Shown here piece by piece: positions 16,981-26,333 of a stretch of 64,000 bases of DNA. The stretch is from JALYGY01 sp963800975 (GTDB lineage: Bacteria > Actinomycetota > Rubrobacteria > Rubrobacterales > Rubrobacteraceae). The notes under the pieces are model-generated. The model did not search any database. It had not been told where the DNA came from and saw only the letters and a list, made by a program, of their open reading frames with translations. How positions within the stretch are numbered: position 1 is the stretch's first letter; each line of letters begins with the position of its first letter. The stretch lies in the NCBI GenBank assembly GCA_963800975.1, contig CAWDDB010000019.1, positions 62,001 through 126,000 on the forward strand, read 5' to 3'. The translations under genes were made by a program, and so were the position numbers.

Positions 16981-18657
16981 TGGGTAGGTTGAGGCCGGAG
17001 GAGATCTCCTCCATTCTCAAGGGCGCCATCACGGATTATGAGAACCGGGTCCGGACGGAGGAGGTCGGGCAGGTGCTCGAGGTCGGGGACGGCATCGCCC
17101 GTGTCCACGGCCTGCAGAACGCCATGTATCAGGAGATGCTCGAGTTCGAGGACGCGCAGGGCGAGAAGGTGATCGGCCTGGCCCTGAACCTGGAGGAAGA
17201 CAACGTCGGGGTCATCGTCGCCGGCGACGACACCCACATCCAGGAAGGCAACATCGTCCGCCGCACCGAGCGCCTCGCGAGCGTGCCGGTCGGCGAGGCC
17301 GTCCTCGGCCGCGTCATCGACTCTCTCGGCTTTCCGATGGACGGCAAGGGCGAGATCGAGTCTGAGGAGACCCTGCCGGTGGAGATCGTGGCGCCCGGCA
17401 TCATCAAGCGCCAGCCGGTCAAGCAGCCACTCCAGACGGGGATCAAGGCGATCGACGCCATGATCCCGATCGGGCGCGGGCAACGAGAGCTGATCATCGG
17501 CGACCGCAAGACGGGCAAGTCGGCCATAGCTATAGATACGATCATCAACCAGGCCGACCAGGGCGTGAAGTGCATCTACGTCGCGATCGGCCAGAAGGAC
17601 TCGACGGTGGCCGGCGTGATGGCCGACCTCGAAGACGCGGGCGCGCTCGACTACACGACGATCATCAACGCCTCGGCCTCCCAGTCGGCGACGCTGCAGT
17701 ACCTGGCTCCGTACGCCGGCTGCGCCATCGGCGAGTTCTTCATGAACCGGGGCGAGGACGCGCTCCTCATCTACGACGATCTCTCCAAGCACGCCGTCGC
17801 TTACCGGCAGATGATGCTCTTGCTCAGGCGCCCGCCTGGTCGCGAGGCATACCCTGGCGACGTCTTCTACCTCCACTCGCAGGCTGCTGGAGAGGGCGGC
17901 CAAGCTCTCCGAGGATGCCGGCGGCGGCTCGTTAACGGCGCTCCCCATCGTCGAGACCAAGGAGGGGGACATCTCGGCCTACATCCCAACGAACGTCATC
18001 TCGATCACGGACGGCCAGATCTACCTCGACGCAGACCTCTTCAACTCGGGCCAGCGGCCCGCGATAGACACGGGCAACTCGGTGAGCCGCGTTGGCGGCG
18101 CGGCCCAGATCAAGGCCATGAGGAAGGTGGCGGGGACGCTGCGCCTGGACCTGAACCAGTACCGCGAGCTGCAGAGCTTCGCCCAGTTCGGGAGCGACCT
18201 TGACCGGGCGACGCAGCAGACGCTCGCGCGCGGCGAGCGCCTGACGGCGATCCTTAGGCAGGGCGAGCGCGACCCGATGCCCGTCGAGGAGCAGGTCGTG
18301 GTGATCTTCGCGGCGTCGAACGGCTACCTCGACGACGTCGAGCCGGACGACGTGATGGACTGGGAGAGCCAGTTCAGGGACTACATGCGCGACAGCCACG
18401 ACGAGGTCCTGCAGTCCATCCGCGACGAGGGGGAGATCTCGGACGAGACGCAGGAGAACCTGCGGGAAGCAATCGAGCACTTCAACGAGGGTTACGAGCC
18501 AGAGACCGAGAGCCTGGTGAACGTTTCCGTTGGCGAAGACGATGACGAGGACGACAACAACGGCTCCTCGGAGAACGGCTCGGCGGAGAACCCGCCCGAG
18601 GATAGTCCCCCTGAGGAGGAGGCGCAGGAGGGACAGGACGCGGAGGAGAGGAGCTAG
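16980..18657 (+). CDS. atpA: ATP synthase F1 subunit alpha (apparent +1 frameshift)
   Basis: Regulatory nucleotide-binding subunit of F1. Walker A is GDRKTGKS (residues 174-181) and the family blocks continue to YPGDVFYLHS, after which the frame ends in unrelated sequence at 18203. The rest of alpha (LLERAAKLSEDAGGGSLTALP through RLDLNQYRELQSFAQFG) is in the next frame to 18657. Removing the A at about 17881 joins the two as LHSRLLERAAKL. As alpha is essential, sequence error is the likeliest cause. The C-terminus has an unusual tail of about 45 mostly acidic residues after the normal end. Confidence 0.9.
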
Positions 18658-18660
18658 GGT

Positions 18661-19530
18661 TTGGCGACCCTCAGGGATCTCAAGCGGCAGATAGGCTCGG
18701 TCAAGAACATCGCCAAGGTCACGGAGGCGCTGCAGACCGTCTCCGCGGTGAAGTTCCGCAAGGCCGAGGCAAGGGTCAAGCGGGCCCGGCCCTACGCCGA
18801 GAACGTCGAGCAGATGATGCGCGACGTCGCCCGCAGCGCGGGCGACTCCCCGCTTCTCACTGGCCGCGAGGGGAACAAGGTGGCGGTAGCCTCGATCACC
18901 GCCGACAGGGGGCTCGCCGGCGGCTTCAACGCCCAGGTACTGAGGACCACGACGCAGCTCAGGCGCGAGAAGGGCGACGATTCGTTGCAGGTGGCGAGCG
19001 GCCGCAAGGCGGTCGCCTACTTCCGCTTTAGGCGCGTGGAGCTGCGCGAGGTCTACATTGGCTTCTCGGACAGCCCTACCTACGAGAGGGCGCGAGAGAT
19101 CGGGCACGCCCTGACCAGACTCTTTGAGGAGGGCGACGCCGACGAGGTCTACCTCGTCTACAACCGCTTCGAGAGCGCGCTCTCCCAGAAACCGGTCGTT
19201 ACCCGCCTCCTACCCGTGGCCCGTGAGGACGAAGAAGGCGAAGAAGAGAACGAGAGCGACGCCGCCGCCTACATGGAGTACGTGCCCGACGCCGACGTGA
19301 TCCTGCGCAAGCTAGTTCCTCGCTACGTCGAGACCATGGTCTGGCAGGCCCTCCTGGAGAGCGCCGCCGGCGAGCACGGGGCGCGGATGACGGCTATGAA
19401 GAACGCCACGGACAACGCCAACGACCTGGCCAAGGACCTGACGCTCGCGATGAACAAGGCGCGCCAGGCGCAGATAACCCGGGAGATAAGCGAGATCGCG
19501 GCGGGCGCCGAAGCCCTGTCCGCCGGCTAG
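18661..19530 (+). CDS. atpG: ATP synthase F1 subunit gamma
   Basis: 289 residues. Central rotor shaft. N-terminal helix ATLRDLKRQIGSVKNIAKVTEALQTVSAVK and C-terminal helix ARMTAMKNATDNANDLAKDLTL are the conserved coiled coil; ITADRGLAGGFN is the family block. An acidic insertion (EDEEGEEENESDAAAYMEY, near residue 185) matches the acidic tails of alpha and beta. TTG start three bases after atpA. Confidence 0.95.
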   Translation: MATLRDLKRQIGSVKNIAKVTEALQTVSAVKFRKAEARVKRARPYAENVEQMMRDVARSAGDSPLLTGREGNKVAVASITADRGLAGGFNAQVLRTTTQLRREKGDDSLQVASGRKAVAYFRFRRVELREVYIGFSDSPTYERAREIGHALTRLFEEGDADEVYLVYNRFESALSQKPVVTRLLPVAREDEEGEEENESDAAAYMEYVPDADVILRKLVPRYVETMVWQALLESAAGEHGARMTAMKNATDNANDLAKDLTLAMNKARQAQITREISEIAAGAEALSAG

Positions 19531-19543
19531 AGGAGGAGTCTTT

Positions 19544-21278
19544 ATGACCGAGAGCGAAGGCGGCCAGGCTTTCAACCGCACGACCTTCGGTGGGCAGCAA
19601 GGAGAGGTCGGTAACGGCCAGGCAGGGACGCAGCCCGAGGGCCAGCCGGACGGGCAGGAGGATCGGCGGCTCAGGCGTCGGCACCGTCGTCGAGGTCAAG
19701 GGCCCGGTCGTGGACGTTCGCTTCCCGCCTGAGGAGATCCCCGAGATCTACAACGCCCTGACCGTCGGGCTCCAGATGAGCGACGATGAGGAGGACGACT
19801 CCACCGAGCTCGTCCTCGAGGTGCAGCAGCTCCTCGGCGACGACGTGGTCCGGACGGTGGCCATGGCATCGACGGATGGTTTGCAGCGCGGCGTCGACGT
19901 GCAGGATACTGGACGACCTATAGCCGTCCCGGTTGGCGAGCAGGTCCTCGGTCGCGTGCTAGACGTCCTCGGCAACCCGGTGGACGAGGCTGGCCCCATC
20001 GATGACCCGGAGGACCACTGGTCGATCCACCGTCCGTCCCCCCGTTTCGAGGACCTCTCGACGCAGGCCGAGCAGTTCATCACCGGCATCAAGGTCATGG
20101 ACCTACTGTGCCCTGTCAGGCGAGGCGGCAAGGTCGGCCTCTTCGGGGGCGCCGGTGTCGGCAAGACCGTCGTCATTCAGGAGCTCATCAACAACATCGC
20201 CCTGCAGTACGAGGGCACTAGCGTCTTCGCCGGCGTCGGCGAGCGCACGCGCGAAGGCAACGACCTCTACGGCGAGTTCGAGGAGGCGGGCATCCTCGGG
20301 AACGTCGCTCTGGTCTTCGGCCAGATGAACGAGCCGCCGGGAGCCCGCTTCCGCGTCGGCCTGACCGGGGTAACGGTCTCGGAGTACTTCCGCGACGAGA
20401 AGGGCCAGGACGTCCTGTTCTTTATGGACAACGTGTTCCGCTTCGTGCAGGCCGGGAACGAGGTCTCCGCCCTCATGGGCCGGATGCCCTCCGAGGTCGG
20501 CTACCAGCCCACCCTCGGTACCGAGATGGGCGCGCTGCAGGAGAGGATCACATCCACCAAGAACGGATCTATCACCTCCTTCCAGGCCGTCTACGTCCCC
20601 GCGGACGACTTTACCGACCCGGCGCCGTTCACCGTGTTCGCTCACCTGGACTCGACGGTCGAGCTCTCGCGCGGGCTCGCCGAGCAGGGCATCTATCCGG
20701 CGGTGGATCCCCTGACCTCCTCGTCCACCATGCTCGACCCTTCGGTCGTCGGCGACGAGCACTACGAGGTCGCCCAGCAAGTCAAGAACATCCTGCAGCG
20801 TTACAAGGAGCTGCAGGACATCATCGCCATCCTCGGCATCGACGAGCTTTCCGAGGAGGACAAGGTGATCGTGGGCCGGGCCCGCCGCCTTCAGCGATTC
20901 CTCAGCCAGCCGTTCTTTGTCGCCTCCCAGTTCACGGGTCTCGAGGGCAAATTCGTGGACCTCGAGGAGACGATCCGTTCCTTCAAGGAGGTCGTGGAAG
21001 GCCGCCACGACGAACTCCCGGAGCAGGCCTTCTACCTCGTTGGCAACATCGACGAGGCCGTCGAGAAGGCCCGCGGCATGAGCGGCGAGGAAGAGTCCGG
21101 GGAGGAAGAGGAAGAGCAGGACGAAGGGAGCCAGGACGAGGCATCCGAGCAGGAGTCTGAGGAGGAGGAAGAGATCTCCGAGGACGAGGCTGAGGAAGGA
21201 GAGCCCGAGGAAGACGACGAGTCTGAGGGCGACGAGTCTGAGGGCGACAAGTCCGATGAAGGTGACCAGCGGCAGTGA
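19544..21278 (+). CDS. atpD: ATP synthase F1 subunit beta (probable frameshift near the N-terminus)
   Basis: Catalytic F1 subunit. Walker A GGAGVGKT, GERTREGNDLY, FMDNVFRF, EVGYQPTL and DELSEED are all present. The best start is ATG 19544 with GAGGAGGAG seven bases upstream, but that frame (a Gln/Gly/Glu-rich N-terminal extension) runs out at 19732. The beta frame is offset by one base and is open from a GTG at 19590 that has no ribosome site. One extra base between about 19650 and 19685 would explain this. The C-terminus carries a roughly 75-residue Glu/Asp-rich tail absent from typical beta subunits. Confidence 0.92.
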
Positions 21279-21715
21279 GCGAGGCGCCTGAAGGGCGGCG
21301 CGAGGGCCGGCAGCTATTCTGCCGGATCATCACGCCCGAGCGTCCCGTCTTCGACGACGAGGCAGACCTCGTCATAGCGCGGATCGCGGACGGGGATCTC
21401 GGCGTCCTGGTCGACCACGCGCCGACGGTCTCGACGGTCGAGATCGGCAACGTGCGGATCCGGCAGGGCGAGGAGTGGAGCGTCTTCGCGACCTCAGACG
21501 GCTTCTTCAAGGTTCTGGACAACCTCGTGCAGATCCTGGTCGAGGAGGCCGTGCCGGCGGAGGAGATCGACGCCAGTGAGGCCGACGACCGCGTCGACAG
21601 TGCCGAAAAGGAACTCGCCGATGCCTCGGACGACGAGCGCGAAGAGGTCCTGCGCCGCCAGCGCGTGGCGGAGAACCTGGTGCGCGTGGCGCGCCGCTAT
21701 GGAGGCGAGGGCTAG
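21275..21715 (+). CDS. atpC: ATP synthase F1 subunit epsilon
   Basis: 146 residues. N-terminal beta sandwich with FCRIITPERPVFDDEADLVIARIADGDLGVLVDHAPTVS and a C-terminal helical hairpin rich in Glu/Asp/Arg. Couples rotation and inhibits ATP hydrolysis. The GTG overlaps the atpD stop by four bases; last gene of the operon. Confidence 0.93.
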   Translation: MSEAPEGRREGRQLFCRIITPERPVFDDEADLVIARIADGDLGVLVDHAPTVSTVEIGNVRIRQGEEWSVFATSDGFFKVLDNLVQILVEEAVPAEEIDASEADDRVDSAEKELADASDDEREEVLRRQRVAENLVRVARRYGGEG

Positions 21716-21729
21716 CCGAGATGGGTCAT

Positions 21730-21768
21730 CGTAACGGGATCGTCATACGACTGTAGCCGTTACGTAAC
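21730..21768. promoter_or_regulatory. Inverted repeats between atpC and murA
   Basis: CGTAACGG (21730-21737) and CCGTTACG (21757-21764) form an 8-base inverted repeat 19 bases apart, and GTTACGTAAC (21759-21768) is itself a perfect palindrome. Could be an operator for murA or a weak terminator for the atp operon; a -10-like CATAGT lies at 21779-21784. Confidence 0.35.
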
Positions 21769-21846
21769 CTGCATCGGGCATAGTACCCCTAGACGCACCA
21801 GAGAAGGCAGACGGTAGACAGAGAGCTGCATGGGGGAGGGGCGGAA

Positions 21847-23136
21847 GTGGAGCGATTTCTCGTCGAAGGCGGAGCCCGGCTCCGCGGCTTGGTTGAGATT
21901 TCCGGGGCCAAGAACGCGGCCCTAAAGCTTATCGCGGCCTCCCTGCTCGCGCCGGGCAAGACGATCCTGCACGACGTGCCGCGCATCAAGGACGTGGACA
22001 CCATGCTCGCCGTCCTCGACGGTCTAGGGGCCGAGACCACGTTCTCCGGGCACACCCTCGAGATTGACGCTTCGCAGATAGACTCCTACTGCGCCCCCTA
22101 CGAGCTGGTCCGGCAGATGCGGGCTTCCATCGTGGTCCTCGGACCGCTCGCCGCCCGCTTCGGCGAGGCCGAGGTCTCAGCGCCGGGCGGTTGCAACCTT
22201 GGCCTCAGGAAGTTCAACTTCCACCTCGACGGGTTGCGCACCCTCGGGGCGCACGTGGAGTTGGATCACGGCTTTATCAAGACGACCGCCCCTGGAGGGC
22301 TCAGGGGCGCCGAGATCAACTTCGAGTACCCGAGCGTCACGGCCACGGAGAACGTGATGATGGCCGCCGCGCTGGCTGACGGCATCACGATAATCGAGAA
22401 CGGGGCGCGCGAGCCCGAGGTCGTGGATCTCGCGCAGTTCCTCAACGCGATGGGGGCGAGCGTGCACGGGGCCGGCACCGGTCGCATCGTGATCGAGGGC
22501 GTGGACGAGCTGGAGCCGGTCGAGTGGTCGGTTATGCCGGACCGGGTCGAGGCCGGGACCCTGATCATGGCCACGGCCGCCACCGGGGGCGAGGTGGAGA
22601 TCAGGAAGGCCCGGCCCGAGCACCTGAAGATGGAGCTGGAGAAGCTGCGCGAGATGGGCGTGGAGATCACCGACCTTCACGACCCGCTCGGCGGCCTGCG
22701 GGTGCGGGTCGAGGACCCCTCCGACCTTACGAGCGTCGACGTATCCACGCTCCCTTTCCCAGGCTTCGCCACCGATCTGCAGGCGCAGATGATGGTGGTC
22801 CTGACGCAGGCCTCAGGCGCCGGCATCATCACGGAAAACGTATACGAGAACCGGTTGCAGGTTGCCGAGGAGCTCAACCGCATGAACGCCGGCATCGATC
22901 TCTTCGGCGGGCACCGCGCACTCGTCAAAGGCCCAAGGAGCCTCTCTGGGACCATAGTGCAAGCACCCGACCTGCGGGGTGGGGCGGCGCTGGTGCTGGC
23001 GGGACTGGTAGCCGAGGGCACGACGATAGTGGATGGCGCGCGTCACGTGCTGCGCGGCTACGAAGACCTGGAGGAGAAGCTGTGCGGCCTCGGGGCGACC
23101 GTCGCGTTCGAGGCCGGCAGCCCGGTCGCCTCGTAG
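21847..23136 (+). CDS. murA: UDP-N-acetylglucosamine 1-carboxyvinyltransferase
   Basis: 429 residues. First committed step of peptidoglycan synthesis: adds enolpyruvate from PEP to UDP-GlcNAc. Shows ISGAKNAALKLIAASLL (Lys22, Asn23), the catalytic-loop Cys116 in APGGCNLGLRK, EYPSVTATENVMMAA and DLRGGAALVLAGL. Cys at the loop means it should be fosfomycin-sensitive (family knowledge). GTG start. Confidence 0.96.
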   Translation: MERFLVEGGARLRGLVEISGAKNAALKLIAASLLAPGKTILHDVPRIKDVDTMLAVLDGLGAETTFSGHTLEIDASQIDSYCAPYELVRQMRASIVVLGPLAARFGEAEVSAPGGCNLGLRKFNFHLDGLRTLGAHVELDHGFIKTTAPGGLRGAEINFEYPSVTATENVMMAAALADGITIIENGAREPEVVDLAQFLNAMGASVHGAGTGRIVIEGVDELEPVEWSVMPDRVEAGTLIMATAATGGEVEIRKARPEHLKMELEKLREMGVEITDLHDPLGGLRVRVEDPSDLTSVDVSTLPFPGFATDLQAQMMVVLTQASGAGIITENVYENRLQVAEELNRMNAGIDLFGGHRALVKGPRSLSGTIVQAPDLRGGAALVLAGLVAEGTTIVDGARHVLRGYEDLEEKLCGLGATVAFEAGSPVAS

Positions 23137-23285
23137 GGCCGCCTCTACCCAACACCCGGTGCTTGCGAGCGTGTCGGTAGACCATTCGGTCGCCCGATTG
23201 GTAGGATAGGCGGGTCATCCGACGCCTTTTCGGCTAGAACGGCGTTCAACTGGCGGTAATTGCAAACAGCACCGAGGTACTCTCT

Positions 23286-24356
23286 TTGACGCGGAGGCTG
23301 GTACGTTTCCGGTCATACACCCCTGGGGTGGCGCGGTCCACGATCGACTTTATCCACGGCTGGTTCGAAGCGCGGGGCATGCAGGCGCTGCGGTACGGAG
23401 GCGCGGGACCGCAAGGAGACCTCACCTCCCTGGTCGTGCGGGTCGGTTCGGGGGAGCCGCGGCTGATCTTGCACGGCCACGTCGACGTCGTGCCGGGCGA
23501 GGAGCGGCAGTTCGACCCTTACGAAGAGAGCGGCGAGCTTTACGGCCGCGGCGTCTACGACATGAAGGGCGCGCTCGCCGCGATGATGTACGCCGTCGAG
23601 GACCTGCGCACGCTGGGCTGCGACGCGACCGTCGAGCTGCTGGTGGTCGCCGACGAGGAGCAAGAGCACGGCGCCCGGACCGGCGCCGAGGTGCTCGTCG
23701 ACCACGGCCACGTTGGGGACTTCATGATCACCGGCGAGCCCACCGATTTCCACGTCGGCACCCAGTCCAAAGGCGTCCTGGATCTGCGCATCACCCTGAA
23801 CGGCAAGAGCGCCCACGGGTCCACGCCGTGGCTCGGCAAGAACGCGGTGATCCTGGCGCACGAGCACTTCCGGCGCGTCACCGATCTCCCGTTCGTCTCT
23901 GCGCGGAACGCGCTTTTTCCTTACCCGAGCCTGAACCTCGCGCGCATTATCGGCGGCGACGTCCTGAACCGGGTCCCCGACCGCTGCACCTACGACCTGG
24001 ACATCCGGTACCTGCCAAACCAGGATCCGGACGCGATCGTGCGCCAGGTTCGGTCGGTCGACCTGCCCGCAGACGTCGAGGTCCTCTTCTACCGCGAGCC
24101 CACCTACGTCTCCCGCTCTAACCCGTTCGTCAAGACGCTGCGCGAGGTGGCAGCGCGCCACATCCGCGGGAACCCGCTCGGCGTTGGGCGACACGGAGCG
24201 AGCGATATCGTCTACTTCCAACGCGTCGGTATACCGGGGGTCGAGTTCGGCCCCGTCGGCGGCGGCCACCACGGTCCCAACGAGTACGTCGTCGCCTCAT
24301 CCCTCGAGACCTACAGGCAGATGCTCGTGCAGTTCGCCCAGATCGTCGGAAGGTAA
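23286..24356 (+). CDS. M20 family metallopeptidase (ArgE/DapE/ACY1-like)
   Basis: 356 residues. Zinc amidohydrolase with LHGHVDVVPGE (first metal His/Asp), GRGVYDMKGALAAMM (bridging Asp), VADEEQEHGA (catalytic Glu pair), and a dimerisation domain around GKSAHGSTPWLGKNA. Final metal His in GGGHHGPNEYV. Likely a deacylase or dipeptidase; the exact substrate is not evident. The TTG start is weakly supported: the frame is open upstream (STEVLSLTRRLVRF) and the true N-terminus may be about 12 residues longer. Ends at the edge of a palindromic repeat element. Confidence 0.88.
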   Translation: MTRRLVRFRSYTPGVARSTIDFIHGWFEARGMQALRYGGAGPQGDLTSLVVRVGSGEPRLILHGHVDVVPGEERQFDPYEESGELYGRGVYDMKGALAAMMYAVEDLRTLGCDATVELLVVADEEQEHGARTGAEVLVDHGHVGDFMITGEPTDFHVGTQSKGVLDLRITLNGKSAHGSTPWLGKNAVILAHEHFRRVTDLPFVSARNALFPYPSLNLARIIGGDVLNRVPDRCTYDLDIRYLPNQDPDAIVRQVRSVDLPADVEVLFYREPTYVSRSNPFVKTLREVAARHIRGNPLGVGRHGASDIVYFQRVGIPGVEFGPVGGGHHGPNEYVVASSLETYRQMLVQFAQIVGR

Positions 24357-24670
24357 TAGCACGCTACGCCCCGGCTGATCGCCGGACTCCGCGCGGCACC
24401 GCGCCTTGTCAGCACGCTCCGCCCTTCGGGCTACGCTTGTCAGCACGTATAGGGCCTGCTTCGCAGACCCTCGCTTCTCAGCACGCTTCGTCCAGCTTCG
24501 GCTGGCCTCGCTTGTCAGCAAAGGGCTCCTGCCTGAGCCAAGAAAGCTGACGAGCCGCCCCGGAGGCGAAGCCGAGGGGCGGCGGGCTGACAAGCGAGCC
24601 CCTTTAGGGGCGCTGCGTGCTGAGGAGGCGCGAAGCGCCGTGCTGACAAGCTGGCGCAGCCAGCGTGCTA
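24357..24670. repeat. Palindromic hairpin-array element, copy A
   Basis: A 314-base element between two convergent genes. It starts TAGCACGCT and ends AGCGTGCTA. The left half contains CTTGTCAGCACGCT (24405-24418), CTTGTCAGCACG (24436-24447), CTTCTCAGCACGCT (24474-24487) and CTTGTCAGCA (24511-24520). The right half contains the reverse complement: GCTGACGAGC (24546-24555), GCTGACAAGCG (24586-24596), GCGTGCTGAG (24615-24624), CGTGCTGACAAG (24639-24650). Between linkers are small hairpins such as GCCC-TTCG-GGGC-type and GGCGC-GAA-GCGCC-type stems. Its last three bases form the stop codon of the minus-strand gene. Confidence 0.85.
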
Positions 24671-25828
24671 TCTACTAGATTCGGCTTCCTGAAATGGCTC
24701 GGCCTCGCCCCTGGGCGGCTCGCCACCGGCCACTGTCGGGTGGGCCTCGGCTTCTGCATCCTCCTGGGGAATCGCCCCACCCGAGATGGCGACAATGCCG
24801 TTCTCTAGAGAAGATATCTCCCCTTGCATGGTGGACCAGACGCCGACCGAGAATCCGTCGTCCACCGGTTCCCCGAGCTTCTGGGCGTACTCTACCTGAT
24901 CGCCCGGCGCGACTAGCGCTGTGGCGGGTTTCAGAAGACCACCGCCGAGAGGCAGGTTCACGCCGGAGATCTTCCCGACGAGGGAGACGATACCCTCTTC
25001 GGGAGGATCCGTCTTTATGTCGGCGTACTCCTTGCCCTGCCTACCCTGGGGGAGCAGGAAGAGGGAGTTCGTCATCCGGCGCACGTAGGCGTCGCCCGAA
25101 CCGAGCTCCTCGATAGCCATATCGTGCAGGTACGGCCCGCCGTCGGTGACCGAGAGGTGACCGGAGTTCTCGACGTCCAGCCCGGCGATCCCCAGTATCT
25201 CGCTCACCGAGGCGCCGATGGGGGCCTCGTAGACTTTGATCTCCACGTCCTCGCCGTACACGGTGAAGAACTTCGTGGTCAGGGGCTTGCCCAGAAAGAG
25301 CGCGTTGTAGACGTTGAGCAAGGTCTCGGTGTTGTTGACGACCTTGCCGACGTCGGGCGGCATCCCGGGGCGCCTGGTGCCGTCCGGATTGTCCACGAAC
25401 CTTGGCACCCTGCTCTCGGTGGCGTGCTTGATGAGGGTCTTCTCCTCGCCAAGGGCGTAGGTGTTCGGCACGTAGCGAATGTCGTAGATGCCGTCGTCGG
25501 CGTGTTCGGCGTAGTCGGCGAACCATTCCCTGTCCTTCTCGTGGACGCCCAGGGAGATCTGCTCGAACTCGAAGATGGCCTTCATGCCCTCCAGGAGCTG
25601 CAGGAACTGCTCGAGGTACACCTTGTGCACCAGCTTGTCCCCCCAGTAGCCGGGTTCGCTCTCGGTGGCGTTGACGATCAGGTGCGGCTGCGGCTTCGCG
25701 TACTTGAAGTACGTCGGGAAGCCGCCACCCCCAGCCCCCACGATGCCGGCCTGGCGCATGATCTCGACGGCCTCTTCGAGGCTCAATGCCTTTACCTCTT
25801 CGAGGCTGCGTTGCTTCATCTCGGCCAT
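24668..25828 (-). CDS. RnfC/NuoF-like SLBB electron-transfer protein
   Basis: 386 residues. An N-terminal Rossmann-like domain has the Gly-rich AGIVGAGGGGFPTYFKYAK and NATESEPGYWGDK, as in the NADH/FMN-binding subunit of complex I (NuoF) and in RnfC. An SLBB-like domain follows, then a C-terminal barrel-sandwich segment (GGLLKPATALVAPGDQVEYAQKLGEPVDDG). No cysteine cluster for an iron-sulfur centre is visible. RnfC normally has the sandwich domain at the N-terminus and ferredoxin motifs at the C-terminus, so this is a different architecture. It is followed by the palindromic element and preceded by a ferredoxin gene. Role inferred: electron input to the adjacent complex I. Confidence 0.75.
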   Translation of the reverse strand: MAEMKQRSLEEVKALSLEEAVEIMRQAGIVGAGGGGFPTYFKYAKPQPHLIVNATESEPGYWGDKLVHKVYLEQFLQLLEGMKAIFEFEQISLGVHEKDREWFADYAEHADDGIYDIRYVPNTYALGEEKTLIKHATESRVPRFVDNPDGTRRPGMPPDVGKVVNNTETLLNVYNALFLGKPLTTKFFTVYGEDVEIKVYEAPIGASVSEILGIAGLDVENSGHLSVTDGGPYLHDMAIEELGSGDAYVRRMTNSLFLLPQGRQGKEYADIKTDPPEEGIVSLVGKISGVNLPLGGGLLKPATALVAPGDQVEYAQKLGEPVDDGFSVGVWSTMQGEISSLENGIVAISGGAIPQEDAEAEAHPTVAGGEPPRGEAEPFQEAESSR

Positions 25829-25858
25829 AATGCGCTGTCCCCCGTGAGAGTCGTCTGA

Positions 25859-26122
25859 CTAGTTGAGCTCGACGCCAGGCGCGACCGTGGTGTAGTCGAA
25901 CTCGGCGGCCTTGGTTACGTATTGCTGCAGGTCTTCGGGAACCTCGTCGCCGGGGTAGATGGCCTCGACCGGGCATTCGGGCATGCACATCGAGCAGTCG
26001 ATGCACTCTTCCGGGTTGATCAGGTAGTGTTCTCCCGCGTCGTAGATGCAGTCAACCGGGCACGCGGTAATGCAGGCTGTGTTCTTTGTGCCGATGCACG
26101 CCTCGGTTATCACGTAAGCCAA
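25859..26122 (-). CDS. 7Fe-type ferredoxin
   Basis: 87 residues with eight cysteines (9, 17, 21, 25, 40, 43, 46, 50): C-x7-C-x3-CPVDC and CIDCSMCMPECP, the layout of actinobacterial ferredoxins carrying one [3Fe-4S] and one [4Fe-4S] cluster. TTG start with GGAGAGGAGAG upstream. It is the first gene of a two-gene minus-strand unit with the RnfC/NuoF-like gene (30-base gap) and is divergent from nuoA, which suggests it donates or accepts electrons for this complex I. Confidence 0.9.
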   Translation of the reverse strand: MAYVITEACIGTKNTACITACPVDCIYDAGEHYLINPEECIDCSMCMPECPVEAIYPGDEVPEDLQQYVTKAAEFDYTTVAPGVELN

Positions 26123-26333
26123 TACCGTCTCTCCTCTCCATCGCCCCCAGTTCCGCCGGCGCTACAACCGGCATGGTGACGCGCGTTTCTATGCGGTTCC
26201 GAGCGGGGCTCAGTCTAGCAAAACGTCGTCGACAACACGAGGCGGCCCTCGGCTACGGGAGAGATCGACCAACGCCGCCTGAGTGGACAGCTGCGGAGCG
26301 GCTAGACCCCTCTTTGCTACTCTTAGTAGCTTC

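Noticed and set aside
19590..19592. GTG at 19590 as the atpD start
   Set aside because: No ribosome site and an implausible Arg-rich N-terminus; ATG 19544 has much stronger signals despite the frame offset.
24357..24670. CRISPR array
   Set aside because: Repeats are spaced irregularly, change orientation at the centre, and the spacers are self-complementary hairpins; there are no cas genes.
24406..24678. Plus-strand 90-codon open frame across repeat element A
   Set aside because: It lies wholly inside the hairpin array; the amino-acid sequence simply reflects the repeated linkers.
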